A stretch of 64,000 bases of DNA from JANMES01 sp038329865. Lineage in GTDB: Bacteria > Planctomycetota > Phycisphaerae > Tepidisphaerales > Tepidisphaeraceae. The notes under the pieces were generated by a model that did not search any database, had not been told where the DNA came from, and saw only the letters and a list, made by a program, of their open reading frames with translations. This document shows, piece by piece, positions 1 to 7,817 of the stretch; positions within the stretch are counted from its first letter, which is position 1; each line of letters opens with the position of its first letter. The translations under genes and the position numbers were made by a program. Location of the stretch: NCBI GenBank assembly GCA_038329865.1, contig JBBQNK010000005.1, positions 62,001 through 126,000 of the forward strand, in the 5' to 3' direction.

Positions 1-2
1 TC

Positions 3-1652
3 TACTTCAATCCCGATTTTCAAAAGCAGTACTACTCGTGGTGGACCGCCCTGCTCACCACGCCTAGCCCGCGGACAAACAAAAAACTGATCGACGAGCC
101 GGCCGTCTTCGGCTGCGAGGCGATCAATGAAGACTCGCTCTTTTTTTACACGTTCACCGACCAGAAAATCCCCGACGCACAGATGCGCCCGATCGAGAAA
201 CTCTTCGGCGACTGGGCCGCGAAGAAGTATGGCTCGATCGACAAAGCCCTGGCTGCGTGGGGAACCAAAACCCGCCGCGACAACGTCGCCGAAGGTCGGC
301 TCGGCATGCGGCCGATGTGGAACATCGCCAACGAGCGCCGGCCGCGCGATATCGATACCGTCAAATTCCTGGCCGAACGGCAAACCGCGTTTTACGACGA
401 CACGGCGAAGTTCCTCCGCAAAACCGGCTTCAAAGGCGTCATCACCGCCAGCAACTGGACCACCGCCAGCGCACAATACCTCGGCCCGGTCGAAAAACTC
501 ACCTACCTGCCCGGCGATTTCCTCGACCGGCACGGCTACTTCAGCAACGACCACAACGGCGACAACGCCGCCTGGTCCATCCGCAACGGCCACACATTTT
601 TTGAACGCAGCGCACTCCGATTCGATCCGGAAACGCCCGGCGGAAAGCCCGCGTTCTCGCACCCGGCGTTTGATACAACGTACGACGACAAGCCCACCAC
701 GATCACCGAAACCACCTGGGAGCGGCCCAACCGTTTCCGCAGCGAAGCCCCACTCTATTACGCCGCCTACGGATCGCTCCAGGACACCGACGCGATTTTT
801 CACTTCGCACTCGACGGCAAGAACTGGAACGTAAAGCCGGGATTTTTCATGCAGCCGTGGACGCTCATGACGCCCACGATGATGGGCCAATTCCCCGCGG
901 CCGCGATCGTGTACCGCAAGTCGCTCATCTCGCCGGGCGACGTGCTGGTCGATGTGAATCTGAAAATCGATGACGTGCTCTCGCTCAAAGGTACGCCGCT
1001 GCCCGAGGGCGCTGCGTTTGATGAGCTCCGCAAGAAAGACATCCCGGCCGGCGTGACGCAGGAGATGGATCAGCAGATCGACCCGCTGGTTCACCTGGCC
1101 GGGCAGACGCGCGTGGAATTTTCTGACAAGCCCAGCTCCGCGAAGATCGGATCGCTCGCCAAGTACATCGACCGCAAGGCCGGCGTCGTCACCAGCACCA
1201 ACGGCCAGCTCAAGCTCGACTACCACGCCGGCCTGCTGCTGATGAGCGCACCGCGCGTGCAGGGCGCCAGCGGCAACCTCGCGGCCGGCAAGACGATCGA
1301 CCTGCCGGACGTGAAAATCAGCAGCGATCTCGATTTAGCGAACGTGGTGCTGGTCAGCTTGGATGACAAACCGATCGCCACCAGCGGCAGACTGCTGCTG
1401 CAGGTGATGACGGAGGAAAAATCCACCAGCTTCAAGACCGAACCCGCCGGGCCGCTGCTTAAGATCATCGACATCGGCCGCGACCCGTGGCTGGTGCGCG
1501 ACGTGCGGGGCAGCGTCACGCTGAAGCGGGCCGATGCGAAATCGCTCAAGCTCACGCCGCTGGATTTCAACGGCTATCGGACGTCGGCCAAGCCGATCGC
1601 CGGGCCGATCGAACTGCAGCGGGACGTGGTGTATTACTTGATCGAGAAGTAG
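3..1652 (+). CDS. Glycoside-hydrolase-like protein, 5' end outside the window
   Basis: The reading frame is open from the first complete codon (base 3) to TAG at 1650-1652, so about 549 C-terminal codons are present and the start lies upstream. Near the visible start it reads VFGCEAINEDSLFF; an Asn-Glu pair after a beta strand is the usual acid/base site of clan A (TIM-barrel, GH5-like) glycosidases. Later come KGVITASNWTT and a C-terminal part rich in beta strands, like the accessory sandwich domains of such enzymes. The likely role is hydrolysis of a plant or microbial polysaccharide outside the cytoplasm, but the signal peptide would be outside the window and the substrate cannot be read. 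The family assignment is inference from fold-like motifs; the reality of the gene is secure. Confidence 0.6.
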   Translation, partial: YFNPDFQKQYYSWWTALLTTPSPRTNKKLIDEPAVFGCEAINEDSLFFYTFTDQKIPDAQMRPIEKLFGDWAAKKYGSIDKALAAWGTKTRRDNVAEGRLGMRPMWNIANERRPRDIDTVKFLAERQTAFYDDTAKFLRKTGFKGVITASNWTTASAQYLGPVEKLTYLPGDFLDRHGYFSNDHNGDNAAWSIRNGHTFFERSALRFDPETPGGKPAFSHPAFDTTYDDKPTTITETTWERPNRFRSEAPLYYAAYGSLQDTDAIFHFALDGKNWNVKPGFFMQPWTLMTPTMMGQFPAAAIVYRKSLISPGDVLVDVNLKIDDVLSLKGTPLPEGAAFDELRKKDIPAGVTQEMDQQIDPLVHLAGQTRVEFSDKPSSAKIGSLAKYIDRKAGVVTSTNGQLKLDYHAGLLLMSAPRVQGASGNLAAGKTIDLPDVKISSDLDLANVVLVSLDDKPIATSGRLLLQVMTEEKSTSFKTEPAGPLLKIIDIGRDPWLVRDVRGSVTLKRADAKSLKLTPLDFNGYRTSAKPIAGPIELQRDVVYYLIEK

Positions 1653-1680
1653 CGGTCTGCCGAACGCCGTAACTTCCGTT

Positions 1681-1794
1681 CCTCTCCCGGTAATCCGGGA
1701 GTGGGCAGGGCGAGGGTTCTGCCGCGATTTTCGAACAGGTCGGCGAAGGGAACAGAACCCTCATCCCCCCTTCTCCCGGCGTACCGGGAGAAGG
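1681..1794. repeat. Intergenic inverted-repeat element (CTCTCCCGG family)
   Basis: Two short hairpins, CTCCCGGTAATCCGGGAG near 1684 and CTTCTCCCGG/CCGGGAGAAG at 1770-1793, flank a second inverted pair, GAGGGTTCTG at 1712-1721 and CAGAACCCTC at 1753-1762. The whole block is therefore a composite palindrome downstream of the glycosidase gene. A short relative occurs at 49504-49527. It may act as a terminator for the upstream gene or be a non-autonomous dispersed repeat. Confidence 0.6.
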
Positions 1795-1897
1795 AGTAAG
1801 ACGCTCGCCCCCTTCGGCGTATTGACGCCCGACAAGACAATCGCCCCCGGCCCGAGTAAGATTCCCGGTTCACTAAAGCTCTCAAAGGACTCGTAAC

Positions 1898-2278
1898 ATG
1901 GCGAAAAAGAAATCCGAATCAGCGGTGGCCCCCAAAGCCGCTGCGAAAAAAGAACCGACCAAAAAGCCGGCGGCGATGCCGTCGGGAGATATGCCTTCGA
2001 TCAACACCAGCGCGGCCGCATCGGCGGCGGCGGCGCTGGTAGGTAATCGAGTCAACCTCGCCGGCGGCGGTGGCGCTCGGCCGGTGTCGGCGGCGTTCAA
2101 GGCGATGAAGCAGAACCTCGTCACCCCCTCGGCCGGCGTGGCGAACCTCCTGCCGCAGACCGGCGGAGCGAAAAAATCCAACGCGCCGTTCGAAAAGAGC
2201 AAACAGGTCGGGCATAACCAGACGTTCGGCGCGGATGTGAACCGCTCCGGCGTACCGCGCCGGACCGGCGGGGGTTGA
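1898..2278 (+). CDS. Small basic low-complexity protein
   Basis: 126 residues. The N-terminal 30 are Lys/Ala/Pro-rich (MAKKKSESAVAPKAAAKK), followed by an Ala-rich stretch, then a Gly-rich and basic tail ending in RRTGGG. An AAAGGA sequence 9 bases before the ATG supports the start. There is no signal peptide and no membrane segment. The composition resembles histone-H1-like or nucleic-acid-binding tails, but there is no recognisable domain, so no function is assigned. It stands alone between two repeat blocks. Confidence 0.6.
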   Translation: MAKKKSESAVAPKAAAKKEPTKKPAAMPSGDMPSINTSAAASAAAALVGNRVNLAGGGGARPVSAAFKAMKQNLVTPSAGVANLLPQTGGAKKSNAPFEKSKQVGHNQTFGADVNRSGVPRRTGGG

Positions 2279-2314
2279 ACTGCAGGACTTAGAGCGAGTC
2301 AACTTCAGGTGTAG

Positions 2315-2398
2315 CGTCATCCCGAGGTACGCCGAGGGATCTCGGATTTCAAACGGTTCTCGGGCTCCCGAGATCCCTCGGCGTACCTCGGGATGACG
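2315..2398. repeat. Perfect 31-bp inverted repeat (CGTCATCCCGAGG family)
   Basis: The arms at 2315-2345 and 2368-2398 are perfect reverse complements over 31 bases (starting CGTCATCCCGAGGTACGCC), with a 22-base loop. The length, perfection and lack of a T-run suggest a dispersed palindromic repeat rather than a simple terminator, though it lies just past the stop codon at 2278. Confidence 0.85.
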
Positions 2399-2448
2399 GA
2401 GACAAAACATCCAACGCCCCCTACGGTTGAAGTTGATATGCTCTAGAA

Positions 2449-2514
2449 AAAAGGACTTAGGACTTAGTGATTTCAATCTTCACTAAGTCCTAAGTCCTTT
2501 TGCCTAAGTCCTAC
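2449..2514. repeat. ACTTAGG-family hairpin, copy 1
   Basis: The left arm AAAAGGACTTAGGACTTAG begins at 2449 and is matched by its complement ending at 2501, with an extra GCCTAAGTCCTA unit after it. The arms are built from tandem GGACTTA units. Four more copies lie at 3235-3310, 54636-54710, 56739-56814 and 59002-59064. It abuts the 3' end of the next gene on the minus strand (stop at 2517) and could terminate it. Confidence 0.85.
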
Positions 2515-2516
2515 GC

Positions 2517-2786
2517 TCAGATGCTTTGAATCAAATCCAGTTCCGTGATCGTCCGCGGGTCGAAGTCGATCCGTTGCTCGAACGTCCCGCCCAGCCCGGC
2601 CTTGCTCAGGGCGATGATCCATCCTTCCTCGACGATCATTTCTTCGATCACCCGCCCGCCGTACAGCGTGGCGCGACAGACGGCCGTGTACTTCCGCTTC
2701 GGCACGCCCAGGCCGGTGAGTTTTTTCCGCCACTCTTCGGGCAGGACTTTAGCGAGTCGATTTCTGGGCGGGGTTTTGGAATGCAT
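2517..2786 (-). CDS. Conserved-looking hypothetical protein
   Basis: About 89 residues from the ATG at 2786. An upstream ATG at 2840 would add 18 residues, but those codons run through a CACGGAGG repeat arm, so the inner start is preferred. The core EEWRKKLTGLGVPKRKYTAV, then a GGRVIEEMIVEEGWI segment and an acidic C terminus, has the alternating pattern of a small alpha/beta domain. There is no signal peptide, membrane helix or Cys motif. I do not recognise the family. It is flanked by repeat elements on both sides. Confidence 0.55.
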   Translation of the reverse strand: MHSKTPPRNRLAKVLPEEWRKKLTGLGVPKRKYTAVCRATLYGGRVIEEMIVEEGWIIALSKAGLGGTFEQRIDFDPRTITELDLIQSI

Positions 2787-2800
2787 GGGGAAAGAGTTTG

Positions 2801-2932
2801 CCACGGAGGCACGGAGGCGCTTTCGAGGATTGACAATCACTCTCTGAAAATTCGAATCAAAAAAAAGTTAGCACGGTTGGCCAAATGGATTCGGCCTTCA
2901 CGAGTGCGCCTCCGTGCCTCGGTGCCTCCGTG
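2801..2932. repeat. CACGGAGG-type inverted repeat
   Basis: The left arm CCACGGAGGCACGGAGGCGC (2801-2820) is complemented by GCGCCTCCGTGCC and GGTGCCTCCGTGG at 2906-2932; the right arm carries one extra unit. The loop is about 85 bases. This is a member of the CACAGAG/CACGAAG class also seen at 23291, 39737, 47180 and 52286. It lies between the promoter side of the hypothetical gene and the dus stop codon. Confidence 0.75.
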
Positions 2933-2940
2933 GTAAATCC

Positions 2941-4056
2941 TCAGGTGGCCTCGCAACTTTGCAGGTCGGCTGAGTCATTCACCAGATCGACCGCCATCGG
3001 CGCCGGCCAAACACCTTCGCCGTCGGTCGCGTACCAGCGGTCGAGGACGTTCGTCCAATCCCGCAGGCTTTGCACGTTGATGAAGTCGGCCTTCACCTCT
3101 GTGGCGCTCGGGTGGAAGCGGCTGTACTTGATCCCCATCTTCCGCATCCGCCGGCCGGCGAGGGATTCGCCGTGGATCTGCATCGCGATCGCGAAGTGCT
3201 CGGCGAGAGCCTCCCGCTGCTCTTCGATCCGCGGAGGACTTAGGACTAAGGACTTAGGACTTAGTGAAATGCCCTCTTCACTAAGTCCTAAGTCCTTAGT
3301 CCTAAGTCCTTCGACGCGGAGCATCTCCGCGTGCCTGAAAATCCACGGATTGCCGATCGCGCCGCGGGCGATCCACACTAAATCCACGCCGGTTTCGTTC
3401 AGCATTCGCACGGCGTCTTCAGCCGTGAAGACATCGCCGGAGCCGAGGATTGTGCGCGTCGGGTGCTGCTGCTTGATGCGTTTGAGGATCGACCAGTCGG
3501 CCCGGCCCTGGTATTTCTGCTCGACCGTTCGCGCGTGCACGCGGGCGGCGGCGTAGCCGAGGTCGAACGCGGCGGCGAGCAGCGCGTCGAACAGGTCGGC
3601 GGATTCAGGCGTGTCGTCGAAGCTGCGCCGGAGGCTCACAGTCGTCGGCACGTGCGGCGGGAGGCTGTCGCGGACGGATTTGAGCAAGTCGAGCGCTCGC
3701 GGCAAGTCCTTGAGCATGTGGCCGCCGCGGGCTTTGTTTTTGATCTTCTTCACCGGGCAGGCGAAGTTGAGGTCGATGACGTCATAACCCGCCTGCTGAA
3801 GCAAGCCGGCCGCCTTAGCCATCACGGCCGGCTCGCTGCCGATGATTTGTCCGGCGATCGGGTGGTCTTCGTCATTGATGTCGATCGACTTTTTCAGCCC
3901 CTGCCCGCCGTTGGCGAGGATGACATCGAGCAGCGCCTCGGTCACCGCGTACGGGCACCCGTGCCGTCGGGCGACGAGGCGCATGGCGCGATCGGAGTAC
4001 CCCGCCAAGCCGGCCTGGCAGAAGGGAGTCGCGAGTTCGATCGGGCCGATGCGCAT
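2941..4056 (-). CDS. dus: tRNA-dihydrouridine synthase with an in-frame palindrome-encoded insert
   Basis: 371 residues from MRIGPIELATPFCQAGLAGY (ATG at 4054-4056). The open frame extends to 4233, but those codons cover a hairpin and look non-coding. The protein is an FMN-dependent Dus/COG0042 TIM barrel: it has the N-terminal APMAG-like QAGLAGYSD, the catalytic-Cys motif FACPVKKI, KARGGHMLKD, and the flavin-phosphate region ILGSGDVFTAEDA. It reduces uridines in the tRNA D-loop in the cytosol. At 3235-3310 the gene contains a perfect ACTTAGG palindrome that encodes GLRTKDLGLSEEG...SPKSLVLSPP between FRHAEMLRVE and RIEEQREAL, about 26-29 residues not expected in the family. The insert sits near the C-terminal helical domain and leaves the frame intact, so the enzyme may still work. 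No clear Shine-Dalgarno sequence. Confidence 0.9.
   Translation of the reverse strand: MRIGPIELATPFCQAGLAGYSDRAMRLVARRHGCPYAVTEALLDVILANGGQGLKKSIDINDEDHPIAGQIIGSEPAVMAKAAGLLQQAGYDVIDLNFACPVKKIKNKARGGHMLKDLPRALDLLKSVRDSLPPHVPTTVSLRRSFDDTPESADLFDALLAAAFDLGYAAARVHARTVEQKYQGRADWSILKRIKQQHPTRTILGSGDVFTAEDAVRMLNETGVDLVWIARGAIGNPWIFRHAEMLRVEGLRTKDLGLSEEGISLSPKSLVLSPPRIEEQREALAEHFAIAMQIHGESLAGRRMRKMGIKYSRFHPSATEVKADFINVQSLRDWTNVLDRWYATDGEGVWPAPMAVDLVNDSADLQSCEAT
3235..3310. repeat. ACTTAGG-family palindrome inside dus, copy 2
   Basis: The arms 3235-3268 and 3277-3310 are perfect reverse complements of 34 bases around an 8-base loop. The element is 76 bp. The flanking DNA has similar sequences on the two sides (TTCGATCCGCGG before, TTCGACGCGG after), encoding RIE and RVE in the protein. 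This looks like an imperfect target-site duplication of about 11 bp that would bring the insertion to a multiple of three. Confidence 0.9.
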
Positions 4057-4110
4057 TTTCGAATCATACTCGAAGTGGCGAAATTCGGGCGCTGGTGCAG
4101 TTTCACGTCC

Positions 4111-4164
4111 ACGCCGGTCGCTGTGCGGCCGCATTCCGGAATCCGGGCGCACAGCGACCGGCGT
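4111..4164. repeat. 17-bp inverted repeat between dus and the barrel gene
   Basis: ACGCCGGTCGCTGTGCG (4111-4127) is exactly complementary to 4148-4164, with a 20-base loop that itself contains TTCCGGAA. It lies in the divergent intergenic region between dus and the outer-membrane gene. It resembles the other dispersed hairpins rather than an operator. Confidence 0.75.
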
Positions 4165-4323
4165 GACGATCAAAATCGACCATTGCCGAAATTCGGGGAG
4201 AAGCTGGCATCGCCGGTCAACCAAGCCGTACAATATGGGAGTCGCCCCGATAGACGGTCTGCAGGCCGACTGATATTTTGGCCCGCAGAATCAAACAGTA
4301 TCAAAACTCCATTGAAAGGCTCT

Positions 4324-5208
4324 ATGAAATTCTCTCGGCTGGCGCTGGCATTTCTCGTATTAGGAATGGCCGGCTCGTTTACTTATGCGGACGACGCGCC
4401 GAGCAACACGTTCACGCTTTCGCCGTATGCCCAGTACCAGTTCAACTCCAGCTACGGCGAGGCGGACGTCCACATTACCCGCGTCGGCGCTGATCTGAAG
4501 GACGCGTACATCTTCACGCCGAAGCTGCAGCTGATCACCACGTTCAAGTTCGAAGATTCGGTGTACGACTTCAACAATTTCCTTCACGAATCGCCGGGCG
4601 TGAAATCGCCGATCGACCAGGCGATTTTGATGCGGCTATACCCGGCGTTGGTTTATGCGATCAACGAAAAGTGGATCGTCACCGGCGGATTGATCGGCCA
4701 GGCGGCCGGACAATCCGACGCCAACTTCGGCGACTCACTCACCTACGGCGCGGTCGGCATGGTGATTTACCGCGTCAGCGATACGCTCTCCATCGGCGGC
4801 GGATTCGTGTATTACACGCGGCTGGAAGACGGCTCGGGATTGCTTCCGCTGGGGTCGATCGATTGGAAGTTTGCCGATCACTGGCTCTTCACCGGCAAGG
4901 GCACCGAACTGCGACTGACGTACCTCGTCGAGCCGGCGTTGAACTACTATGTCGCGGCCTCGTACGACACGCGCGAGTACCGCCTGGCTGATTCCGGTTC
5001 ATACAGCGGCGGCGTGCTTTATGACCAGGTGATTCCCGTTCGCCTCGGCGTGCAGTGGCTTCCGACCGATCAATTAACGGTGTCCGGCGAAATCGGCGCG
5101 ATCGCATGGCAGCAACTCACCTTCGACGACAGCAACGGCCATCGCATCGTGAAAGACCACGTCGACCCGACGGTCTATCTCGGATTCCAGGTCAGCTATC
5201 GGTTTTAG
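4324..5208 (+). CDS. Outer-membrane beta-barrel protein
   Basis: 294 residues. The start MKFSRLALAFLVLGMAGSF is a classical signal peptide cleaved near TYA-DD, and GAAAGG lies 6 bases before this ATG; the longer open frame upstream reads antisense through dus and is ignored. The mature protein is a run of alternating amphipathic strands (LSPYAQYQF, ADVHITRVGADL, LTYGAVGMVIYRV, LGVQWLPTDQLTVSGEIG) and ends in VYLGFQVSYRF. A terminal aromatic residue is the usual BAM recognition signal. It is probably a barrel of 10-14 strands in the outer membrane; its cargo or role is unknown. It converges on hldD with a 2-base gap. Confidence 0.8.
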   Translation: MKFSRLALAFLVLGMAGSFTYADDAPSNTFTLSPYAQYQFNSSYGEADVHITRVGADLKDAYIFTPKLQLITTFKFEDSVYDFNNFLHESPGVKSPIDQAILMRLYPALVYAINEKWIVTGGLIGQAAGQSDANFGDSLTYGAVGMVIYRVSDTLSIGGGFVYYTRLEDGSGLLPLGSIDWKFADHWLFTGKGTELRLTYLVEPALNYYVAASYDTREYRLADSGSYSGGVLYDQVIPVRLGVQWLPTDQLTVSGEIGAIAWQQLTFDDSNGHRIVKDHVDPTVYLGFQVSYRF

Positions 5209-5210
5209 TT

Positions 5211-6185
5211 TTAGTCGGAAACGCTTGCAGCCAGATAAGTAGTCACGTAATCCTTCACGGCCGACTCGAGCGTGGTGAACGGTTTGTCGTAACCGGCAGC
5301 GCGGAGCTTGGTGGTGTCGGCCTGCGTGAAGTATTGATACTTCCCCTGCAGCGCGGCCGGCATTTCGATGAACTGAATGTTCGGCTTGACGTTCATCGCC
5401 GCAAAAACCGCAAGGGCCAGGTCTTTCCACGATCGCGCCACGCCTGTTCCACAGTTAAACAGCCCGCCGCCCTGGCGGTGCTGAAGGAAATGCAGCGTGA
5501 CATCGACGGCGTCTTTCACGTAGACGAAATCGCGCTTCTGCTCGCCGTCGGCGAAGTCCGGCTTGTAGCTCTTAAAAAGCGAGACTTTCCCCGTTTCGCG
5601 GATCTGGTGAAAACACCGTTGCACGACCGACCGCATCTCGGCCTTATGATCTTCATACGGCCCGAAGACGTTGAAGTATTTTAAGCCCACCAACCGGTCG
5701 AACAGCTTGTTCTTGAGCGCCCACAGATCAAACAGGTGCTTGGAATACCCGTACATGTTGAGCGGCACGAGAATAGGCGTGACGGCGTCGGCATCGCTAT
5801 AGCCGAGTTGTCCGTCGCCGTAGGTGGCGCCGCTGGAGGCGTAAACGAATCGCACGTTGTTCGCCAGGCTCCACTCCGCCAGCGTTCGCGTGTAGTGGTA
5901 GTTGTTGCGGAGTAGGTAATCCGCATCGCGCTCGGTGGTGGCGCTGCACGCCCCCAGGTGCACAATGCCATCAACGTTCGAAAGCCTGCCCGCATTCACC
6001 CGCTGCAGAAACTCAGCCGGGTCGATCAGGTCTTCGAATCGCAGGCCGACCAGGTTCTTCCACTTCTCATCCGACCCGAGTTGATCGACAAGCAGAAGCT
6101 CGCCATTCCCGCGCGCATTGAGCTCCGCGACCACATTCCGCCCAATGAACCCGGCAGCGCCGGTGATGACCGTCAGTTTAGACAT
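5211..6185 (-). CDS. hldD: ADP-L-glycero-D-manno-heptose-6-epimerase
   Basis: 324 residues, matching the family length. It has the NAD-binding TGAAGFIGRNV, the substrate motif LGACSATTERDADYLL, ASSGATYGDG and the catalytic YGYSK. It converts ADP-D-glycero- to ADP-L-glycero-manno-heptose, the last cytosolic step towards the heptoses of the LPS inner core, which implies an LPS-type outer membrane. The ATG lies only 3 bases from the 3' remnant of a split tRNA-Thr gene on the same strand. Before the element at 6231-11580 inserted, the order was greA, tRNA-Thr, hldD, so hldD probably shared the tRNA transcript. Today the nearest upstream transcription unit is the element-borne tRNA-Thr at 6358-6429. 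Confidence 0.96.
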   Translation of the reverse strand: MSKLTVITGAAGFIGRNVVAELNARGNGELLLVDQLGSDEKWKNLVGLRFEDLIDPAEFLQRVNAGRLSNVDGIVHLGACSATTERDADYLLRNNYHYTRTLAEWSLANNVRFVYASSGATYGDGQLGYSDADAVTPILVPLNMYGYSKHLFDLWALKNKLFDRLVGLKYFNVFGPYEDHKAEMRSVVQRCFHQIRETGKVSLFKSYKPDFADGEQKRDFVYVKDAVDVTLHFLQHRQGGGLFNCGTGVARSWKDLALAVFAAMNVKPNIQFIEMPAALQGKYQYFTQADTTKLRAAGYDKPFTTLESAVKDYVTTYLAASVSD

Positions 6186-6188
6186 TCA

Positions 6189-6230
6189 AGCCACCTGTCG
6201 GACTCGGACCGACGACCTGCGGTTTACAAA
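6189..6230 (-). pseudogene. 3' half of the split host tRNA-Thr(UGU); left attachment site
   Basis: On the minus strand this reads from the anticodon loop TTTGTAA through the right half of the anticodon stem (ACCGC), variable loop, a perfect T-arm (GTCGG...CCGAC) and acceptor AGGTGGC, ending at 6190 with discriminator 6189. The 5' half is missing here and is found 5.3 kb away at 11581-11611. The two pieces give a 73-nt tRNA with a perfect GCGGT/ACCGC anticodon stem. The shared core CGGTTTACAAA is at 6220-6230 on the plus strand. Confidence 0.88.
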
Positions 6231-6328
6231 GCCGATGATCGGTTAACGAAGGACAGGCCCTTGTTAATGATTGTAATTACGATCTTTATGATCTTCATCG
6301 CGACGTAACACGAACCTTCAAAAATTTC

Positions 6329-6359
6329 TGTATCCGGTTTTGTATCCGAATCGGAAGAG
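6329..6359 (+). repeat. Left-end imperfect direct repeat (putative integrase arm site)
   Basis: TGTATCCG occurs at 6329-6336 and 6341-6348, followed by GGAAGAG at 6353-6359. The same arrangement recurs at 11456-11485 inside the other end: TGTATCCG, then CCGTATCC, then GGAAGAG. The two blocks are about 30 bases long and lie 85-100 bases inside the attachment cores, where tyrosine integrases often have arm-type binding sites. That role is inference. Confidence 0.5.
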
Positions 6360-6429
6360 CCACCTGTCGGGCTTGAACCGACGACCTATAGTTTACAAAA
6401 CTATTGCTCTACCACTGAGCTAAGGTGGC
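6358..6429 (-). tRNA. tRNA-Thr (anticodon UGU), carried by the element
   Basis: The minus strand gives a complete 72-nt cloverleaf: acceptor GCCACCT/AGGTGGC, D-arm GCTC...GAGC, anticodon stem ATAGT/ACTAT with loop TTTGTAA (anticodon TGT), T-arm GTCGG-TTCAAGC-CCGAC, and discriminator T at 6358. CCA is not encoded. It has the same anticodon as the split host gene but differs in the anticodon stem (A/U-rich against G/C-rich) and D-loop length, so it is not a simple duplication from integration. It presumably replaces the function lost when the host gene was split. Confidence 0.95.
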
Positions 6430-6475
6430 GTTACACTTTCTCTGTCTTATCAACTGGTCACTAACCGGGCAAGCA

Positions 6476-7006
6476 CTAGTGATGCATTATTTCATCCAAG
6501 TCTTCTCTCATGACCCGCGACATTTCATCCTCTAGTGCTTGCATTTTCGCTCTCTTTTCGTGGGAATCAGGGTCAACGCTCAGTTCCGCCATCTCACGTA
6601 AAATTTCCTTCTCCTTGTCTTGGAGTAAACGCGAGTGTCGCTCCTTTGCAACCGCTCGCTCTCTTTCAACGACTTTGCTGGGATCGAAATCCTCCACCTT
6701 GGCAGGCATTGCGGACGGGCTAGAAGAGGAATTACGCATGTACACTGCGAGAGCTATAACGACACTACCGCAAATCACCAGCAAAACGATTGAAATGACT
6801 AAATCCGAACGCGTGTCGTCTAGCCGGACTGAACTCTCTGGCACCCCTAGAGGGGTTTCCGCAGTAACTAACATCGGATGGAGGCTGCTAACTAAATATC
6901 CTGCTGCATTTGCATGACTACGGGCGTCTTGGGCTGTCGGTGCCTCTATTTCAAAAACGCTTTCTTCACCTGTTTCCCGATCAGCACCATGAATCTTAAA
7001 TCGCAC
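6476..7006 (-). CDS. Element protein A: shared N-terminal domain plus one membrane helix
   Basis: 176 residues. Residues 1-43 (MRFKIHGADRETGEESVFEI, then APTAQDARSHANAAGYLV) match the N terminus of the next gene and the C terminus of the third, defining a shared domain. A membrane helix (LVISIVLLVICGSVVIALAVY) is near residues 68-89. The rest is a highly charged, probably coiled-coil tail with ERERAVAKERHSRLLQDKEK. By charge rules the small N-terminal domain may face either side. It is first downstream of the element tRNA and last in a three-gene minus-strand run. I do not recognise the family and assign no function. Confidence 0.7.
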   Translation of the reverse strand: MRFKIHGADRETGEESVFEIEAPTAQDARSHANAAGYLVSSLHPMLVTAETPLGVPESSVRLDDTRSDLVISIVLLVICGSVVIALAVYMRNSSSSPSAMPAKVEDFDPSKVVERERAVAKERHSRLLQDKEKEILREMAELSVDPDSHEKRAKMQALEDEMSRVMREDLDEIMHH

Positions 7007-7091
7007 AATATCCTCCCTAGAAGATTGGTTCTCATTCGACTAAAGGCTAAGTGATATGCATTTTTGCAGTGACGGGAATCACCGACTTCCA

Positions 7092-7805
7092 TCACTTGTC
7101 CTTCAAATTGCGATCCAAATTTTCGATCGTTTTCTGAATTTTCTGTCTCTTGTCGTAAGAAATCTTGTCTGGGTCTTCGCCGACAGCCCTTAACGCCTTA
7201 TCCGCTTCCGTTACAGTTCCCGCCCCGAAACGCTGGAGCAGTTTCTCCGCCTCTTCATCCGTTGCACGGTGCGTCGTTTCGGCCGATTGCCATTTATGCG
7301 GTTTGGCTGACCACAGGTTGTTCCACCAATTTGCAACGGGGATTCCGATGCACAAGCAGATGACGATAAACACAACCGCAGCCACTGCGGACGGAATCGC
7401 TATCGCCTTTCTTCGTTCCGGCGTAGCCATGTAAAACCCAAACGTGACTGCTGCTAGCGAAATGCCGAGAACAATCCCGACGACTAGGCCGACGCATCCA
7501 AGACTGGCATAACCTAAAAGCGGGCCTCCGATCGAACCCATTAGGGCGACAATCACTGCGACCGTATTGTCTGCCAGCGGGTCTCGTGATTGACCGGGTT
7601 GAGCGGGTTCAACTGTCGGAATTGGCGACTCGGAAGGTGTCCTAATAGTGGCATCGTCGGATTCCGACGTAAGTGGAACGATACTGCCAACCAAGTAACC
7701 CGCTTCATTCGTTCTGCGGCGAGCATCCTGAACCGTCGGGGCGTCCATCTCAAACTCGTGATCTACACCAGTCTCTCGATCTGCACACTGAACCTTGAAT
7801 CGCAT
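7092..7805 (-). CDS. Element protein B: shared N-terminal domain plus several membrane helices
   Basis: 237 residues. Residues 1-42 (MRFKVQCADRETGVDHEFEM, APTVQDARRRTNEAGYLVGS) are clearly related to protein A. A Pro/Ser-rich linker follows, then about three or four hydrophobic helices between residues 80 and 155 (VAVIVALMGSIGGPLLGYAS, GLVVGIVLGISLAAVTFGFY, AVAAVVFIVICLCIGIPVA). The tail is soluble and charged (DEEAEKLLQRF, DKRQKIQKTIENLDRNLK). The 12-base spacing to the preceding gene on the same strand suggests co-transcription. Function unknown. Confidence 0.7.
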   Translation of the reverse strand: MRFKVQCADRETGVDHEFEMDAPTVQDARRRTNEAGYLVGSIVPLTSESDDATIRTPSESPIPTVEPAQPGQSRDPLADNTVAVIVALMGSIGGPLLGYASLGCVGLVVGIVLGISLAAVTFGFYMATPERRKAIAIPSAVAAVVFIVICLCIGIPVANWWNNLWSAKPHKWQSAETTHRATDEEAEKLLQRFGAGTVTEADKALRAVGEDPDKISYDKRQKIQKTIENLDRNLKDK

Positions 7806-7817
7806 GATTTTCCCCGC

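Noticed and set aside
3463..4323. An upstream extension of the outer-membrane protein frame
   Set aside because: It is antisense to dus and crosses a hairpin; the signal peptide and ribosome site at 4324 mark the real start.
6189..6230. A second functional tRNA-Thr
   Set aside because: Only the 3' half is present; the upstream DNA cannot form the D-arm or acceptor strand.
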